The notes under the pieces were generated by a model, which was not told the DNA's origin, did no database searches, and worked only from the letters and a program-made list of their open reading frames with translations. Positions 11,951-22,907 of a stretch of 64,000 nt of DNA are shown piece after piece. This stretch comes from Chalara sp. BL73 (taxonomy: Eukaryota > Ascomycota > Leotiomycetes > Helotiales), in assembly GCA_918026815.1 (NCBI GenBank), contig CAKJVC010000187.1, positions 1 to 64,000 on the forward strand, read 5' to 3'. How positions within the stretch are numbered: position 1 is the stretch's first letter; the number at the start of each line of letters is the position of its first letter. Both the position numbers and the translations under genes were made by a program.

Positions 11951-12769
11951 GCTAGGCTGGTTCTAGTTTGAACTTTGGTTGTGTCGGATGTTAATATGAC
12001 GAGTAAACGATTGTACGGCGGTTTCGTTTGTCACGGCGTTGGTTTGCTATCTACTTCTCACGCGCCCAGAGACGATACACGGGAGCGCACATGCATAGGG
12101 AGGCACATTAGACGATTTATAGTGTTTCTTTCCGTATAGCGCATATGGGAATATAGCATAGCCTTGTTTTGCTTCTAAGATGCACTGGTCCCAAGACCTC
12201 AAATTCGTATCCAGCTTGTTTGTCTCATGCACCATCAGATGAAATGAATTCAGAATGAGAAGCCCCAAAAATCATGACTTGCATATAATGAACTAGATGG
12301 CAAGTTGAATGGCCAGTAATATATTTTGTCTTTTCGTAGCTGGGCAACATTCCCGTACTCAGCAAGTGCCATGGAATTGTTTGAGCCCTCATCCCGTGAT
12401 TATTTACCGATTCCTGATTGGTTCTAGCGATGTTGATCGGGTCCACAACCTGGATGGCTGCAAAATGATGAGATTTTCTCCTTGATAACAAACTTTACAG
12501 GCTAAGCATGATATTACTGTCATGGAGAAAACCGCTATTAGGATTCCCGGTAAAGAAACCCGTTCTCAAACCAAAAGCGCAATTGCAGCTAGAAAAATTC
12601 TTGTAATGTTGTTTAATCCTGCACTAAGTTTATATTAACACTACTCTAGCGACGTCCGCGTGGTCGGCCCTTGAAACTAAAGCAGGAAGTCAAGGCTGAT
12701 ATCGTCCCACCTTCAAAAGTAAAAGTTCTCAAGAAAAGATCTCTGAAGAATATCAAATCCAGACGGAAA
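11951..12769. other. Intergenic, MAPKK 3' region and promoter of F-box-like gene
   Basis: AT-rich, with no frame resembling a protein. In-frame codons continue upstream of the chosen F-box start, back to an ATG-less basic stretch beginning at about 12671. It is treated as leader here because the first ATG in that frame is at 12770. Confidence 0.35.
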
Positions 12770-13992
12770 ATGTCGTCGCTAGAGAAGTTGCCCACGGAAC
12801 TTCTTGAGAGGGTATTTCTGTACTGCTTGAATCTGGATCTCCCAAGGGCTAGCCCTGTGATTGCGGGGAAATTGAGTAGTGAAATGGTTTATTTGAGGAC
12901 TATTGTTGCCGGATTTGGTATGTGTCCGAAAGTTCAATCACTCGCGAGCAGACAAAATGCAGAGCTTTCTTCGCTATCACCGAAATTGGATTTGACTGAC
13001 TGCTTTGCAGGCCAAACTTGGGACCAATGTTACAGGGGTTTTATGCCCGGCTCAGTGTATAACAATATGGAGAGTCGAAGAGAAAGGAAGGAGTTACAGG
13101 TGTGTCCCAACTCTTGTCCCAATTCTGATATATCTGTTCCTAACAAGTCTAAGTCCTCAATTCTAAGATGTCGTTGGGCAACTCTTCCAATGATATTGAA
13201 AGGTCAAGACTTTTGGGATCAACAACATACCTCAACGAGGTTAGAAGTACCTACTCGTACGATATTGGCAAGACTCGCATTGTTGCAGACATACTAAAAT
13301 ATCTGTAGTCTTCAGGCATTTTTTTCGGAACCCAAAACGTCCAGAGGAGGCACAAGATAGCGACATTATAGAGAAGAAATCTGCTGCGTTATCCCTAGAA
13401 GAAGACTTCGCTGAGTTCTCCTCCGATGTCGCGAGCCCTGATTATTCTATCTATTGCTCGCTCTGGTGTAGTTATCCAGGATTAGCAGAGGATGTAGAGC
13501 TTCCTCATAGCCTTCTCCGAGGTCCATGGACAGAAGACTCGATAAAGTATCTATTCTGGTTATCGCTCGCGCAAGGAAAAATTAACTGGACCACATCAAC
13601 CAGTGGTGAGGTGCGCTGGGACTCCTTCTCAGTCAATTATCGAGCGCAATTGCTTATATAAAAACTAGGTTGCCCATATGGGCCTTGAAACGGCGATTAC
13701 TACGGGGAACATGCGAGTAATTTGTTTATTGCTTCGTACAGGCTTAGGTGAGAAGCTAGATGTCGACTTACTCATATGGGCACTTCAAAATGCCAGCAAC
13801 AACAGATATGCGGTCATCAAGTTTTTGATTGAATTACGAAATGTGGAAGGAATCGGGCAGATGTCAGATAAAGATAAGTTCACTCTTGCAATGTACCAAG
13901 AACAGGACAAAGCAAAGCAGAGAGGTGATATGCTGACCCTTGGATTCCTTAAAAGTGTTGAGGAGTCTGAGGTATTTCAAGAATGGAAATAA
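12770..13992 (+). CDS. F-box-like protein (five exons)
   Basis: Probable substrate adaptor of an SCF ubiquitin ligase. Proposed exons are 12770-12917, 13011-13099, 13154-13239, 13316-13610 and 13669-13992, all in phase, giving 313 residues. The N-terminus LEKLPTELLERVFLYCLNL matches the F-box core, followed by PRASPVIAGKLSSEMVY as in a large lineage-expanded family of Leotiomycetes. Later parts read ILRCRWATLPMILK, LPHSLLRGPWTEDSIKYLFW and VAHMGLETAITTGNMRVIC; the last resembles the single ankyrin-like end of that family. The 54-bp second intron contains no stop and is a multiple of three. The intron between 13240 and 13315 is the least certain. A partly decayed copy is possible, but no unavoidable stop was found. 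Confidence 0.6.
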
Positions 13993-14376
13993 GAGCCTGC
14001 AAGGGTTGAGAAACGTCTCTGTAGGATGTGGAGCTATATGGAAGTATTGTGCGAGGCTATGATTATGGATATAGACTTTATGTCAGCATACCATTAACAA
14101 TGAGTTTTTCAAAGCATAAAGGTTGTGACAAGAAGATTTGTCAGAGCAGATATATCTTCTCAAGTGATATACAATTCAAACTATGCTTTTCGTATATTCC
14201 TAGTATATATAGTAGGGATGCCTAAGTTAGGTCTTACAAGGATGGTTCATCTTTGCCCCACTATGGTTGGCCCCACTCATTTTTTGACAATCCTAGCTTG
14301 GAAATCCAAAAGAAATTCAAACTTCTTGGACGAAGACAACTCGCTATCCTAAAGTGGACAACCCGACGCGATTGTC

Positions 14377-16149
14377 ATGCGCTCTTCTTTGCATGGTCCA
14401 GTGCCTTCGTCGACTCTAATTCGGTTTTTGAGGTCGCAGTCCGAAGGCATCTGTTTCTTCAGCCCAAACCCTCGACCATGCTTCATATTCGATCATGCCG
14501 CGCCTCGAGGACAACACCTGCGGCTACGGATAGGAAACACAAGTATAAAATCTTCTATACGACCATTATCAACGACGGTTCCGCGGCACGCTACAGTTGA
14601 AGCTAGCTTTGGCGGTCTCGATTTTCTCTCACCCCGTTCAATAACCTCGAGGTTACGACCGCAACCTTCCAAAGCTCTTCGATTCGGTCGAACTTTCGAC
14701 AGTTCGATAATATTGCTGCGCAACTCATCTACACGCACTCGCTGGTATGAGCTGCATAGAAGATTATGGAAGCGGACAACTAATAAGGGTGGCCGGCCAT
14801 TACGGCCAAATGATTTACCACAATTAGATGGCGGCGACGATTCAGCATTCAGTCTGGGACATCGTATATCTGCTAAAGCTGCTGCTCAGCCGAAGCTGAG
14901 ATGCACGGAGTTGGACGAGAATGGAAATGTGGTGCTTGCGAGTGGGGAATTCAAGAAGAGCGAGCTCATCGCCAAGGTACCTATTCTACTGCCGTATCTT
15001 TCTCACACAGTGCTGATCGTGGGTTGCAGTACGGACTTCTTCCTCGTGATCTACGAAAGATCGATTCAAGTCTACTACCCCATATTCTTGTTCGACCTTC
15101 AGCGATCCTCATCAACCTTCTCCATCTCCGCGTTCTCATAAAATCAAATCGCGTCCTCATATTCGATGCATATGGCTCGACGAACTCTTACAATCAATCC
15201 GCATTTATATATGATCTTGAGGATAAGCTGCGACAGAAGCAAAGCTCCGCTGCTGCGGGGGGGTTACCATATGAGTTCCGAGCTTTGGAAGCCATTCTCA
15301 TATCAGTAGTATCTAGCTTGGAGAAAGAATTTGAGGGAGTCAGAGAGCCTGTCGTCACAGTATTACGACAGCTAGAAGAAGATATTGATAGGGACAAGTT
15401 GCGTCAACTGCTCATATACTCGAAGAAATTAGGCACCTTTGAGCAAAAAGCCAAGCTCGTCCGAGATGCAATTGACGAACTTCTGGAGGCAGACGATGAT
15501 TTGGCAGCCATGTACCTGACAGAGAAGAACCATGATATTATCCGTGGAGATGATGATCATACGGAGATTGAAATGCTTTTAGAATCTTACCACAAGCTCT
15601 GCGATGAGATTGTTCAGGAATCTGGCAATTTAGTCTCGAATATCAGAAATACAGAAGAGATGTAAGATTTTTGCCTGAACCTGATATTCAGTTTTCTAAC
15701 ATGTTTACAGCGTAAAAGCAATTCTCGATGCAAATCGCAACTCTCTCATGCTGTTAGACCTCAAATTCTCCATTGGCACTCTCGGCATAGGAAGTGGGGC
15801 TTTCATAGCTGCTCTCTACGGCATGAACTTGAAAAACTTCATGGAAGAGTCCGACATTGGTTTCTGGGGCGTTTCGGGCTGGTGCTTCGCTTTTTCGGTT
15901 ATCGTCTGCACATATGGACTCACCAAGCTCCGAAAGGTGCAACGAGTCAGTATGTGGGGAGAGTCAGGCAGGAAGGGACCAAGCTGGAGACACCCTGATG
16001 GCGGCATAAAGAAAGAGTTGGATGTGGGGAGACGAGAGAGGTTCGAGAGGGAGCGGAGATTGAAAGAAGAAAGGGCTTCTGCCGTTGAAGATATTAAGCT
16101 AGCGAAGCAGGATTTGGCATTGGCGTGGAAAGGGCGAAAGCAAATGTAA
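14377..16149 (+). CDS. MRS2: Mitochondrial magnesium channel Mrs2/Lpe10 (three exons)
   Basis: CorA-superfamily Mg2+ channel of the inner mitochondrial membrane. Exons are 14377-14976, 15030-15661 and 15711-16149, giving 556 residues. The basic, Ser/Arg-rich N-terminus (about 130 residues) fits a mitochondrial presequence. The matrix domain includes YGLLPRDLRKIDSSLLPHIL, PYEFRALEAILISVVSSLE and the helical LLEADDDLAAMYLTEK. Two membrane segments follow: the first ends in the selectivity motif YGMNLKNFMEE near residue 448, the second is FWGVSGWCFAFSVIVCTYGL. The highly charged C-terminal tail (ERERRLKEERASAVED) is matrix-facing in the family. Introns are 53 and 49 bp with standard borders. Mrs2 and Lpe10 paralogues cannot be separated from sequence alone; the single copy type in filamentous fungi is usually called Mrs2. 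Confidence 0.93.
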
Positions 16150-17288
16150 CATATAGATAGGATGTGACAGGCGTTGGCTGTAGAAAGTGAGCGTTCAGGT
16201 ACAATGTGGGTAGGGAAATATTATTGTATTCATCTCTGTTACCTACGTTTTTAACATCTCACAATGGTTCAATGACATCAAAAGTAAGGAGGTTTCGTAG
16301 GATGGAGCCGGGCATTAGTATCTCAGGCCTCAGCTCAACAACTTTCCCTTTTATTCACCTCCCAATCTACTGCATTATACTATGCCTCATGATTCCTCGT
16401 CCTGAAAACGAACTCACCTGAAGCCCCGATTATGAGTTGAACCCGTTGGGTTTGTAATTAGCGGGCTGGTTAAACAAGAGATGAAGCTGGCTATTTCAGA
16501 AAGTGCCTCAAGTCAGATCTAGACCCAAGACAGAGAAGCTTCTTGACACGTATGTATGAAGGGGTATGTCTCACTGCATTAGCTGCCTTTTCCATGGCAG
16601 AGCGTGCAAATCTCCATCAGGATGAAGGATCGTAATCTTGCCGCACCGATCATGGCAATCTCGATGCCGAGGCTGCGTCACAAATGACGTAGGGAAGCAG
16701 GAAAAGCATATGCATCCTGTACCACGTGTTGCCGCTAAATTGCAACAAAGCGCCGTCTGCCCTGAGTGTTCCAGCGGCCTGGAACATTTTTTAGACCATG
16801 GGAAGATCGAATGCTATGCAGTTGGTTCCTGTTAGCTATGCTGTTGCTAGAGGGTTAAAAGGATGGAAGAGGGAGCAGAGGACCTTTACTTGGGCAAGTG
16901 TAGAGAGGAGATATGAATGCAAATATCTTACTGAATTGATGGGGGGCTATTCCATGATCTAAAGAATGGCAATTATTTCTTTCGTTCATCTTCAATCTGC
17001 TCATTAAAGACTACAACTCGACGCCACAGAGAGAGAGCATGCCACTACAAAACAGCCCCACCTGCCTAAGGTTGATCGACTGCAAGGATAAATGTGTAAT
17101 ATGACGTAGTTAGCGGGGGGGCTCACGAGAAGCTCGAGGGTCCTCCAGGGTCTTCCTATCAGTATAAAAACATAGCTCTTTCATGCTTCCCAACCTTTTT
17201 TCTTTATATAATCATCTACAAGAATCTCAATACAAATTCTAAAGCCTTCTACTCAAACAAAAAACCAAACACAAACCAAACTTCCAAA
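16150..17288. other. Intergenic region upstream of grg1; no gene seen
   Basis: No protein-like frame. G-rich words (GCGGGGGGG near 17115) lie about 170 bases upstream of the small gene that follows and could be stress-response or glucose-repression sites, an inference from position. The last 60 bases before the ATG are A/C-rich (CAAACACAAACC), a normal fungal leader. Confidence 0.4.
17163..17170 (+). promoter_or_regulatory. TATA box of the grg1-like gene
   Basis: TATAAAAA lies 119 bases before the ATG at 17289 and is followed by a C/T-rich stretch (CTTCCCAACCTTTTTTC), the usual layout of strongly expressed fungal promoters. The assignment rests on sequence and position only. Confidence 0.6.
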
Positions 17289-17680
17289 ATGGATACCATC
17301 AGTATGTCTTCAATCATATAACTCCTTGGAGGAGGACATTATCTAACATCACATACAGAGAACGCCGCCAACTACGTCTCTGAGACCATCCAAGGTGCAG
17401 GCAGAGAGGCCAGCAAGGAGACCAACAAAGGTCAGTTCAACACATCTCCTCGCCTACCTTCACCGTGACCGCATCTAACAAAATTGGACAGAGGTCGCAA
17501 AGGATGGAAACGCAAGCCTCGAAACCCGTGCCCAGGCAGCTGGTGATGCCGTCGGTGACAAGTTCGGCCAGCACAAGCACGAGGTGAGCCCTGCTCTCAT
17601 CCCTTCATCTTTCGAGCCATGCTAATAGAACGGGGGCGTAGACCAAGGCCGACGTCCACAAGGAGGCAGCCAAGCACTAG
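17289..17680 (+). CDS. grg-1: Glucose-repressible protein Grg1/Ccg-1 (four exons)
   Basis: Small hydrophilic stress and starvation protein; the Neurospora homologue is induced by glucose loss and by the circadian clock, and its molecular role is unclear. Exons are 17289-17301, 17359-17430, 17492-17583 and 17642-17680, giving 71 residues. The product starts MDTIKNAANYVSETIQGAG, continues SKETNKEVAKDGNA and GDAVGDKFGQHKHETKA and ends VHKEAAKH; this is the complete family length. All introns are 57-61 bp and split the gene into pieces too short to appear as a frame. The TATA box, compact leader and alanine/lysine-rich composition fit a highly inducible mRNA. Confidence 0.92.
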
Positions 17681-18396
17681 ATGCTCGGCTCGGTGGATTA
17701 TCCGTCGTTGATATGGATGGAATGTACGATACCGTGGCGTGAGTTTTGGGGGTGCCTGCCGGCGAGCAGAGGGATAGTGTTAATGAATTCACGATTCTAC
17801 AGAGAACTATGCGGCCTTTGCTGCTTTCTGTGACTTCTGGTGTGATATTTCTCTTCTTGAATTGTGCCAGATGGCATTCACCCCCTCTGGTAGGAAGACC
17901 CCTGATTTTTAAACAAGAAACCTCCTGTCAACTGCTATGTAGTGTGTGCTATGTACATGACAACACTTTGTAGCTCCTAGGATAGAGGATGAGTCGCATC
18001 GAGGTGGTACCTGCATTTAGACACGAAGGCGAGCCAGCCTACTTATGTGGCAACACCAAATGTGGAGACATTACCATCTAGTATATTCCAACTCATTGCA
18101 GCCGGGTTCTCTATTTACTTCGGACCTCATTATTTTTTTTATACTCACATTCATGCAAGAGTTTTTTTTTTCTTTCTGCATCGATACACATTTGAATATT
18201 CAGTGATATATTTCAACAATAACTAGTGAGAGATATTTATCCCAACTTTCCATGCATCACAACTCCAGGACGAAATCCGATGGGTATCACACCTATCTTT
18301 AAAAACTGGTCCTGCCGTTTTTGAATCATAGTAACTTCAAAACATCACTGTCTCACTGAAGATGGCCCTGCCAATCCATACTCTCCACCATATCTC
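17681..18396. other. Intergenic; 3' regions of two converging genes
   Basis: Lies between grg1 (plus) and the unknown minus-strand gene. T-rich runs near 18130 and 18160 are probably 3' processing signals. No gene seen. Confidence 0.35.
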
Positions 18397-19098
18397 TCAT
18401 GGCCACAATCCGTATATCTGCATGCTTATATCATATTCTTCTGGCATCTTTGATTCGAGATAACTTTCGAAGGACCCAGGAAGGGCCATTTCTTGTTTTG
18501 GCTCGAGATCAATATCGGTTTCTGGACACTTCCTCTCCGTTTCATATGAATGGCCTTTTCCAGTTAATGCAGATATGCCATCCACCCATGCCCCAATGCC
18601 ACAGAAGTCAATTGTATGGTGGGAGAGCTTAGTCTGAGCTGAGATTTGACATAGGGGCTTGCGAGGAGAGCTCAGTGAAGGGGTCGTGTTGGAGCTGGGA
18701 GCTCTGCTGCTGCAATCACTGACGTCGAAATCTGCAGCGCTTTTGAGGCTCGAGCCTTTGCCTGATTTATTGGGGGTAATTACTTCTGCTTCCGCGTGTC
18801 AGTTCACTAAATCTCCGAAGAGCAACCCATTTCAGAAAATCGACTTACCACTACGTTTCACTCGCTTCCTGCCTGGTATCGAGGAAACTCTAGCACTTTT
18901 TCTATCGCGAATCCACGAATTTAGTGAACCTTGGCTCGACGAAGCATACATGCTACAGGCACTGTAGTTACTACAATCAAACGTAGCCTGCTCTGCCGCA
19001 GCCTTGCTTAGATCTGACCAGGACGGTGAGCTGTTTTTAGGAGAACACCGAGGCTCATTATGGCTCCCATTTCCAGTATTCCATTGAGGCTTGAACAT
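18397..19098 (-). CDS. Uncharacterised 212-residue protein (two exons)
   Basis: Not recognised. Exons on the minus strand are 19098-18849 and 18785-18397, joined in phase across a 63-bp intron with donor GTAAGT and acceptor GCAG. The N-terminal half is Ser/Asn-rich and basic (SARVSSIPGRKRVKR looks like a nuclear localisation signal). The second half starts EVITPNKSGKGSSLKSAADF and contains SDCSSRAPSSNTT. The tail has MALPGSFESYLESKMPEEYD followed by an aromatic end (IYGLWP). No membrane segment or signal peptide. The long open frame on both sides of the intron and the sensible composition support a real gene; the start could lie further upstream. Confidence 0.5.
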
Positions 19099-19877
19099 TG
19101 TAGTTTTTTCCCGAGAAATGGCACAGAATATTAGAAGGAGATACCTGAACGGACAAACCTCTGAGCACAAGGGGCGGCATCCTTCTTGTAGCAATTTGCA
19201 GAAGCATAGGGGGGGCCCAAAGATCAACCATCTTGGACGGTCACTGAAGACGGTCACTGAAGATGGTCTGATGGATTGTGCCTCAATAAATATGGCAGTA
19301 TTCTGATGAGAGTTAGAATGCCTGCCGGGGCCTCCAAGTGCCCAGGTCACCCGTGTTTAACATTAAATGTAGTGGTTGTTCAGCGTGAAGAACAACATAT
19401 GAAAATCGGTCTTCCAACAGTTAATTTAGGAAGAACCTTCGGGAGTGGCTGCATATTATACTTAGATATTACTAAACCTACACCATTAAGCGAGTTTCCA
19501 CTGTACGCAAATATCTATAAGCGAGCGGCTCGTTCGGGATAATATTATCAAACTTACTGTGTGAATTTATTAATTATGAGCCCTTCCTCGAAACGGATGG
19601 ACCGACCTCCGTTGCACTGCCTTTTCAGCTGTAATGCCTGGTTGTTTACAGACCCAAGACTTCACAAGTACCATATCTTGCCTTCCTCGCTCCTGTTATA
19701 TAAACTCGTCCTGTACATACGTTATTGAAGTATTCCTCTGACTTCGGCTGTTGTACATGTACATAAGAGCGCCTCCGTGTCCATTGGATGATGATTTCCG
19801 CAGCCTCGCATGTCGACTTCTAAGTACATACAGAAGATCACCATTTTATTCTTAGATCTAGCTGTAGCCCATTCACG
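19099..19877. other. Promoter region between divergent genes
   Basis: Separates the unknown minus-strand gene from the R3H/zinc-cluster gene on plus. A near-perfect tandem of about 13 bases (GACGGTCACTGAAGA, near 19240-19263) is visible. No coding feature seen. Confidence 0.35.
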
Positions 19878-22668
19878 ATGGCATCACTGAGTAATGGAAT
19901 AGGAGTGGGCAAGTCGCTCAACGACGCAATCATATCACATGTTCGCTAAATTCTTTTAGATATGAATGATGTCTCAAATCTTGCCTTGTACGGCCAGCTC
20001 GTGGTCTTCAAGAATGATCCAAATAGAGCAGAAATCACTTGGCACAGCCCGGATAGCTCATTACAGAGAATACTGCAATCCCTAGCTCATCATCTAGATC
20101 TTGAATATGAGTACTCATTGGCGACCCGAAATGTGAGGATTACTCGAGTTGTGTCGGAGGAAGCACTTGACGATTTCGAATTCATGGACTTCAATTACGT
20201 AGAGTCTGCTTCTCAAGCGATTCAAGGTAGTACGCAAGTTGGCGGGTTCCAGAACCAGGACACTGTAAACCCCTTGGCTCTCTCGCTCAGTTCGCAAAAG
20301 CCAGCCGCTGAATGGGGTATGTCTATGCTTTCGCCTACCACCACATTGCAGGGAAGTTCTATCCACGAAACTGAATCGTCTAGTATGATCTCAGTAGATG
20401 GCCAGTATGTATTATGCAGAACCTAGATTATATCTCAGACAAATGCTCATCCCAACAGGAACGAGAGAACTTTCGGTACTTGGATGGATGATCCAGTTTC
20501 TCCTAGCTTTGTTCCTATCACCTCTCCCTCTTATAGTAGCCCTCCTGGATTAGATATGTCCATGTTTGAATCAGGTCACCAAAATATGGATGGAAGTCAT
20601 CCTGTAGAGTCTTCTGGCGCTGTGCCGTCTACCTGGGGGTCAGGTGATCATGCTTTGAGCAATATGGACTTCAGCAGCAGAAATTTTAAATTTGAGCAGA
20701 TACAAGAATTACCTTTGAGAGCAAAGGAAGAAGCCGACTCCAACAAACGGAAACGACATTCCCCAACCGTAGAAGTTCATGATGCAAGAAACCTGCGACA
20801 TTCTGATCTCAACGACCCCAAAACAAAAGAGATCTATCACGAGTTGACTATGTTTAAGAATGATCCTAAAAGAGATATTCTAGACTTGCCTGTCAATCTC
20901 CCAGCAAATGAGCGGCGCACCATTCGTACCCTGGCACATCATATTGGCCTTGACCACAGAAATGCAGGGGTTGGAGACCGTCGTCGAATCCAGCTTTTTA
21001 AGAGAAAATCCCAGCTAGGGAAGTTTGGTAGCGGCTCTCTATGGAGTCTTGGGCACCGAGCCCCGTTCTCTTCTCAATACGGAAATCAATCGGAGTCATT
21101 GAATTCGGTAGCACCACGACGTCTATCAACAACGTCGAGCCTCGCATCATTCAAGCCGGTGATGCTTTCAGCGACTAGATCACTCTCTGTAATGAGCAGC
21201 CGGGATAAGCCCAAGAGTACATCTGGCAGGACATCGAGTATAACCAGCAAGGGCAGCTCAGGTTTTCAAGAAATAATTTTCGACTCAAGATCCAATTATT
21301 CCGAAAGTCAACTGTCAGGTACGTCTGGCCGCCGCGGACCTTTGAGCGCTGTAGGTAGGAACGCTATGAATGCTGTGAGAAGAATTGGAGCATGCTGGAA
21401 GTGCAAATTCTCAAGGCAAACGGTATGTTCATCTTTCAAGCTCGTGATCACTGTCAACTAAAAATTAAATAGTGTGATACCGAAACTCCATGTGAATTAT
21501 GCAGCGTAAAGACCAATGGTAAAAACAACCACTGGCAGAGAATAGGCTGCAAGCGTGGCTCAATCAAAGAGCGAATGGTGCCCGTTGTGCTATGCCCAAT
21601 TGACGCCGGTCATACATATTCCTCGCTCAGAGATGAGGGTCTACAATGCATAGACAGCCAACCTCGCCATGCCGTCTACGCCAACAGACTTCTTCAAGAC
21701 AATCTCGAAAGGCGAGAGGGAGAACTTGTCGTCCTAGGAAGTCTTATTTCAAATTGCAATTACGTCAAGGAACCGACGCCATTGGTTTTGTCAAAGTTCG
21801 AACAACTGGCAGTGATTGAATGTTTTCCAGGATCACGGTATTGCTCCCTTGAGCCCGAGTCTTTACCTGAGCTAATTCCCCTCAACGAATGTATTCTGGC
21901 AATTGCGTGGGAGCTCTCTGACCGGCAGCATACTTTAACCTTCTGTGGCAAGTCTCACGAGAATCTAATACGACTCTCACGGCTAGCCGCCTTATATCAG
22001 AGTCAAGTAGCAAGTGTGAGTGGTATTTGGTTCTACCCATAAATAATCTTACTAATTACTATCTGTAGGATCAATTGATTGCTCAATCGCTCATTTGTCT
22101 TCGCAGCTGTCTAGAAGCAATACCAATCTACCAATCCGGCTACCTCGACAGGCCAGTACACAAAGTCTGCGAGCCCACACTCTGTCAGACTAAATGCATA
22201 GCGAACCTCAACATGCATTTAAATCTCTATCTCGATGAGCTATCGCGCGTCTTGTTCAAAAAGGAAAATATGCGTAACAGGAAACTCTGGTGGCTCTCAG
22301 TCTTCTATAGTTTATGTATATCAAGCTATGTTAGGCAAGCCCTGATAGCGCTGGGAAACTTCCCGTTAGTCAACGTGCGTTCTAATCACGCTCTTGCGCA
22401 GAAGCTTCAGCAATCCGGCTACACGCAGTATCTGCATCTTGCTGTTCGCTTGTTCTCTGCTGTTTCTGGGTCATATGATCCTATCATATCGGATCAAGCG
22501 AGGACGGGCTCGAGATCCGGTAGCGCCGCCTCTATTATTCCTTCTAGTAAGGATATCCGCAATGCTCGCTCGGCGGTGTTGTGGGATGAGTGGGGACGGA
22601 TGGGGATCGCTAGCTCATTTGACTACCTGAAGGATATCTTTGAGGATACTCAGACAGATTCACCTTGA
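19878..22668 (+). CDS. Regulator with two R3H-like repeats and an atypical zinc cluster
   Basis: Probable nucleic-acid-binding transcription regulator. Exons are 19878-19890, 19960-20404, 20459-21422, 21473-22015 and 22069-22668, giving 854 residues; if the small first exon is wrong, the ATG at 19962 gives 849. An N-terminal repeat (YGQLVVFKNDPNRAEI ... LAHHLDLEYEYSL) recurs near residue 295 (YHELTMFKNDPKRDIL ... RTLAHHIGLDHRNAG); the second copy keeps the R-x3-H signature, while the first has Gln at the Arg position. Between them is a Ser/Pro-rich linker with the nuclear signal NKRKRH. A Ser-rich stretch leads to GACWKCKFSRQTCDTETPCE, a fungal Cys6-like cluster whose last cysteine comes after 15 residues. 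The C-terminal 350 residues are helical and regulator-like. Introns are 50-69 bp. Target unknown. Confidence 0.75.
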
Positions 22669-22907
22669 GCCGATCCAGAATTTCCTGCCCATATAATAAA
22701 GTTAAGGAATCAAATTATGAAACAAGTATCCTAAGATGCCTACGACGGCTCATTCTTTCGTCTTTTAAGACAGGTGAATTTCTTGAAGCGAGTGAAGAAA
22801 TAGTCTTTGCTAATATGTCACAAAGCCACGGAACTGTAACGGGTATGTATGTGTTCCATATTTACAAAGTGGATATTATCAATTATTATTGTCATGGAAC
22901 CAAAGCT

